Assembly (NCBI GenBank): GCA_022385805.1
Contig: MU277742.1
Span: 123,377-142,972 of the forward strand
From: Pilatotrama ljubarskyi
Taxonomy: Eukaryota; Basidiomycota; Agaricomycetes; Polyporales; Polyporaceae
Direction of reading: 5' to 3'
DNA: 19,596 bases
Shown: piece by piece, positions 16,915 through 19,596 of the stretch
How positions within the stretch are numbered: position 1 is the stretch's first letter
Layout of the letters: the number at the start of each line of letters is the position of its first letter
Notes under the pieces: model-generated
Databases searched by the model: none
The model's input: the letters and a program-made list of their open reading frames with translations, nothing else
What the model was told of the DNA's origin: nothing
Made by a program: the position numbers and the translations under genes

Positions 16915-18695
16915 CTAAAACTCGAAGTATCTGATGTTGCCTGGGTATGGGATCTGGTCCTTGGTACAGGGACCAAGATCGTCCATCAAGCTAGGAAAAC
17001 ACTTGCAATGAGCGGGAGAAGCGGACGGCAACATAACACTTGAGACAGGCGACTAACCTCATCTTGCCGAGGCTCGTCACGTCCTTCTCCCTGACAACCT
17101 GCACGGAGCCTTGTTTGCCGCAGACGACCCAGAAGGGGAGCCATTCGTTTTCCCAGTTGCGGCAGAACAAGAGGCAGATGAACTCCACGGAAGGCGCAAC
17201 GTGCTGTGCAATCACATGCGCAGCGTCTTGCAAATGCTCCTCATGAGCCTTGAACACAGCGAAAGGGTCACGGTGGGCCATCCACTTTGTCAATGGGTGT
17301 GGGGTACCATCAAAGTCGAGGTGGATCTGCAGAACAGATAGGTGGAAGAGTGCTGACAGGGACTTGGTGATGTCGGTCTAGATTGTTGCACGGTCAGTAC
17401 ACTTAATGGGCCTTGGACATAGGACCCACTGACTAGCAGTACTTTGGTAATCTCTGGCCTCCGGTACCTGTAAATTGTGAGACATTGAAGCACAGGAAAT
17501 AGTATGGAAATTCGCTGGAAAAGGCCCGGATCGTTCGCATTCTCTTGGAATTCGATTCAGAGTTCCTCAAGCAGTGGTAGTGGATGGCAACGCGGCAGGA
17601 GTTCGTCCATTTCCGAGGATGACACAATTGGTGACCTCCACCCCAAATGATGCAAGGTCTTTCGGTCGTGCCGGTGTTGGTGGATGTAATGATCCGGCCA
17701 ACAGTGCAGGGAGAGAACACGGAGAGTCCATGGAAGATGTGCGTAGAACTGGTCCATAGGATCCAGATACAAGATAGCCAATTGGGTCAGTTTCTGGCAA
17801 AGGAACGTCGTATCCAAGCCAGGAGGCCATAGAGCCTGGTGCTGCGTAGTGTGCCGTTGGGCCCATTCAAGCGTCAATGAACACAGCTCTGGCATGCCAG
17901 ACAAGAGTCGAATCATAACAACACTCGGATCAGTCCATGCACAATCTCCACGGAGCCGGAGTCTCTGTAAGGGAGGCCATAGGGACGAGCCCATGCTTTT
18001 GAGAGGCGCCAGATCGAGGGAAAGCTCCAGAGACACTAGTGAGGACAAAAAGCTGACCCAGGAGGTAGTGGACGAGGGATACGTCGCTGACCATGTCTCA
18101 ATATGGAAGATAGCAATAGTCAGGGATCTTACAAACAAGTGTTTCCAAGGGGGACGCCTGAAACCGACAACTCTTCGGAAGTCATCGCCAGCGGTCGCTG
18201 GGTAATTCTAGGACAAGGTGAAGCAGTGAAGGTGTGGATAGTAGCATCCTAAACCCAGTCCAGGACATTCCAGCGTTCATCAAACCCTCAACTTTGATGG
18301 AGAGAAGGCTAGACATTCGAGACAGGATACCTGCCAGATAGAAACAGTCGATGTAGAGATGCGGTGGATTACTGGAGTTTCGCCAACGTCCGCCGAAGGT
18401 GAGATGGCTGGAGATAGTGATCCAATGCTCAGTCCTTCCACAGAGCACTGAAAACCGATGCCACCCTTACCGTACATATGTCCAGTGTTCCCACAAGAAT
18501 CGAGTACTCTCTTGGTCATAGACTCCATGTCCACAATGATATGGGCGCGGCAGAAGAGGTATGGGATGCAGAGGCGTCTGATCCGCTTGCAAGTAATCGA
18601 GAGGATTTGCAAGTGACTCTCTGACAATAGCAGCTCAAACAATACACAAGAATGTCATCGTTAAGGAGAAACAGCGGACAGCTATCATAATCCGT
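16915..18695 (-). pseudogene. F-box/leucine-rich protein pseudogene, copy 2
   Basis: After a CTTCAG acceptor at 18695 the frame reads TDYDSCPLFLLNDDILVY. A 1-nt loss (about 18642) shifts it to FELLLSESHLQILSITCKRI and IPYLFCRAHIIVD, a clear F-box. A second shift leads to NPPHLYIDCFYLAGILSRM and LLSTPSLLHLVLELPSDRW. LRR-like sequence follows (18138-17563): LSSLVSLELSLDLAPL, LLSGMPELCSLTLEW, QKLTQLAILYLDP, LRVLSLHCWPDHYIHQHRHD. Next are TGA at about 17562, IEFQENANDPGLFQRISI, an intron ending CAATCTAG, and IHLDFDGTPHPLTKWMAHRD through SVEFICLLFCRNWENEWLPF. A 67-bp intron (17057-16991) precedes the last exon, MDDLGPCTKDQIPYPGNIRY with stop at 16917-16915. It is better preserved than copy 1 but has at least two shifts and one stop. 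Confidence 0.85.
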
Positions 18696-19130
18696 CTGAA
18701 GTTAGCCTAATCGAGTATAATCGACTTGGAGGTCGTGCTCACGTTCAAGTGGCGGTATTCGTGGGCATGATGGCCAGCATAGACTTCCGTCACGGTGGGT
18801 GTCAGTGGGTGTCTGAGCGACTATAAGACCTCGTCCATGACTAGTCCCTTTCTCGAGGACAAGTTGTTTGTGATTGCAAGTTCAGTACCAGAGCTATCGT
18901 GAACAATGGCGACGGACAAGATGCAAAGCGCTCACATCAGCAAACCGGACATTTGTTTGTAGGTGCCTACAGAAGACCATGAAGGCTGCAGTGCTCAATA
19001 GGCGCTCGTTGTGCATGATGAAGCACTATAGCTGGTCTGTAAAGCACTACCGCATTTCATCGATTGCGGCTTCTACTGTAGGTCTTCCGTTGCGCAATAC
19101 CAAGGACTGTGGAATACTGTATGCAAACAT
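18696..19130. other. Gene-free stretch upstream of F-box copy 2
   Basis: A possible short first exon of F-box copy 2 (reading HAHEYRHLN before a GTGAGC donor near 18744) is the only coding hint. No start codon in frame was found. The rest is unrecognised. Confidence 0.35.
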
Positions 19131-19397
19131 TGTTGAGCAGGGCTTGGCACGCAGCGGAAAGCCCGCTAGGCTCAGCTTACCTGTGGAGCGCTTGGGTAGA
19201 GGCACACGTAGTGGTTGAGAGTAGAAAGCGACTTAGAGATCTGCTCCTACAGAGTGGTCTTATATACTACTGTATATGTGGCTGTGCTAGAACTATCCAG
19301 TATCTACCAGCCACGAACTCTATTGTCCGTGCGTCAGCACCTATGACTAAGTGCGACCGGTTGACTATGCTGCTATTACTAAGCGCCTAGTTCAACA
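19131..19397 (-). repeat. 3' LTR of a second copia element
   Basis: The 267-bp segment starts TGTTGAGC and ends TTCAACA, with TG...CA termini and matching ends. It directly follows (on the minus strand) a purine tract CGAGGAAGAG (19407-19398) and the RNase H end. Inside, TATATAAGACC on the minus strand is a good LTR promoter TATA box. Its sequence and length differ from the LTRs of the gag-only element. The 5' LTR lies beyond the right edge. The left flank AACAT would be the target duplication. Confidence 0.85.
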
Positions 19398-19455
19398 CTC
19401 TTCCTCGCTAAGTGCAACGGGGTGCACGCGAGCGTATGGCGCTGAAAGCAGCCGA

Positions 19456-19596
19456 TTAGGCCGAGTCATAGAACTCAAGGCCAAGTTGGTCTCTGAATCT
19501 ATTGAACTTGACGTGACCCAAGTTCTTCGTGAAGAGGTCGGCCGGGTTATCGTTACCGTCGACGTAGAATACTTCGACGAGTCCATTCTCGATGTA
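19456..19596 (-). CDS. Ty1/copia polyprotein, C-terminal end of RNase H (partial)
   Basis: The frame enters from the right edge and reads YIENGLVEVFYVDGNDNPAD then LFTKNLGHVKFNRFRDQLGL and EFYDSA, stop at 19458-19456. The DNPADLFTK...F..FR..LGL pattern is the conserved end of copia RNase H, which degrades RNA in RNA-DNA hybrids during reverse transcription. The visible 46 codons have no defect. The element is in minus orientation, with its LTR 58 bp downstream of the stop. Whether the full element is intact cannot be seen. Confidence 0.92.
   Translation of the reverse strand, partial: YIENGLVEVFYVDGNDNPADLFTKNLGHVKFNRFRDQLGLEFYDSA

Noticed and set aside
19109..19390. Plus-strand peptide with LLLQSGLIYY, resembling a span of basidiomycete multi-span membrane proteins
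   Set aside because: The segment lies inside a well-supported LTR of a copia element on the other strand; the resemblance is short and probably chance.

Overview
The window is most consistent with a basidiomycete (mushroom-type, probably polypore-like) nuclear genome. The grounds are multi-exon genes with 49-67 bp introns bearing GTGCGT/GTATGT/GTGAGC donors and CTRAY-type branch points, a cytosolic Hsp70 relic ending in EEVD, F-box/leucine-rich genes of the kind amplified in Agaricomycetes, a probable FunK1-type kinase, and Ty1/copia and Tc1/mariner elements. No bacterial-style gene organisation is visible. Most of the window is repeat-rich and decayed, so much of it is pseudogene or transposon.

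Layout. 1-519 (-): 5' part of a probable FunK1 kinase gene running off the left edge. 1061-1613 and 7622-7850: two inverted repeat blocks bracketing about 6 kb. Between them lie an apparently intact five-exon Tc1/mariner transposase (1962-3203, -), a broken Hsp70 (about 3380-4839, +) with a tandem array grown inside it, and a five-exon AT-hook gene (5097-7145, -) that is open except for one early TGA. 8160-10947: a complete LTR retrotransposon with 186-bp LTRs and a 5-bp target duplication that carries only gag. A second 1.38-kb element is inserted exactly inside its zinc-knuckle codons. 11108-14422 and 16915-18695 (-): two paralogous, decayed F-box/LRR genes. The first is split by a tRNA-like (SINE-like) insertion and by a 1.4-kb imperfect palindrome whose arms each carry a small membrane-protein exon. 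19131-19596 (-): the 3' end (RNase H tail, polypurine tract, LTR) of a second, different copia element that continues past the right edge.

There is no operon-like cooperation here. The window is a record of nested insertions and gene decay: mariner beside Hsp70, a transposon inside a retrotransposon, and SINE-like and palindrome insertions inside an F-box paralog. Genes that may still be functional are the left-edge gene, the mariner transposase and, if its early stop is bypassed, the AT-hook gene. Exon boundaries were read by eye from splice consensus and frame continuity; no homology search could be run.
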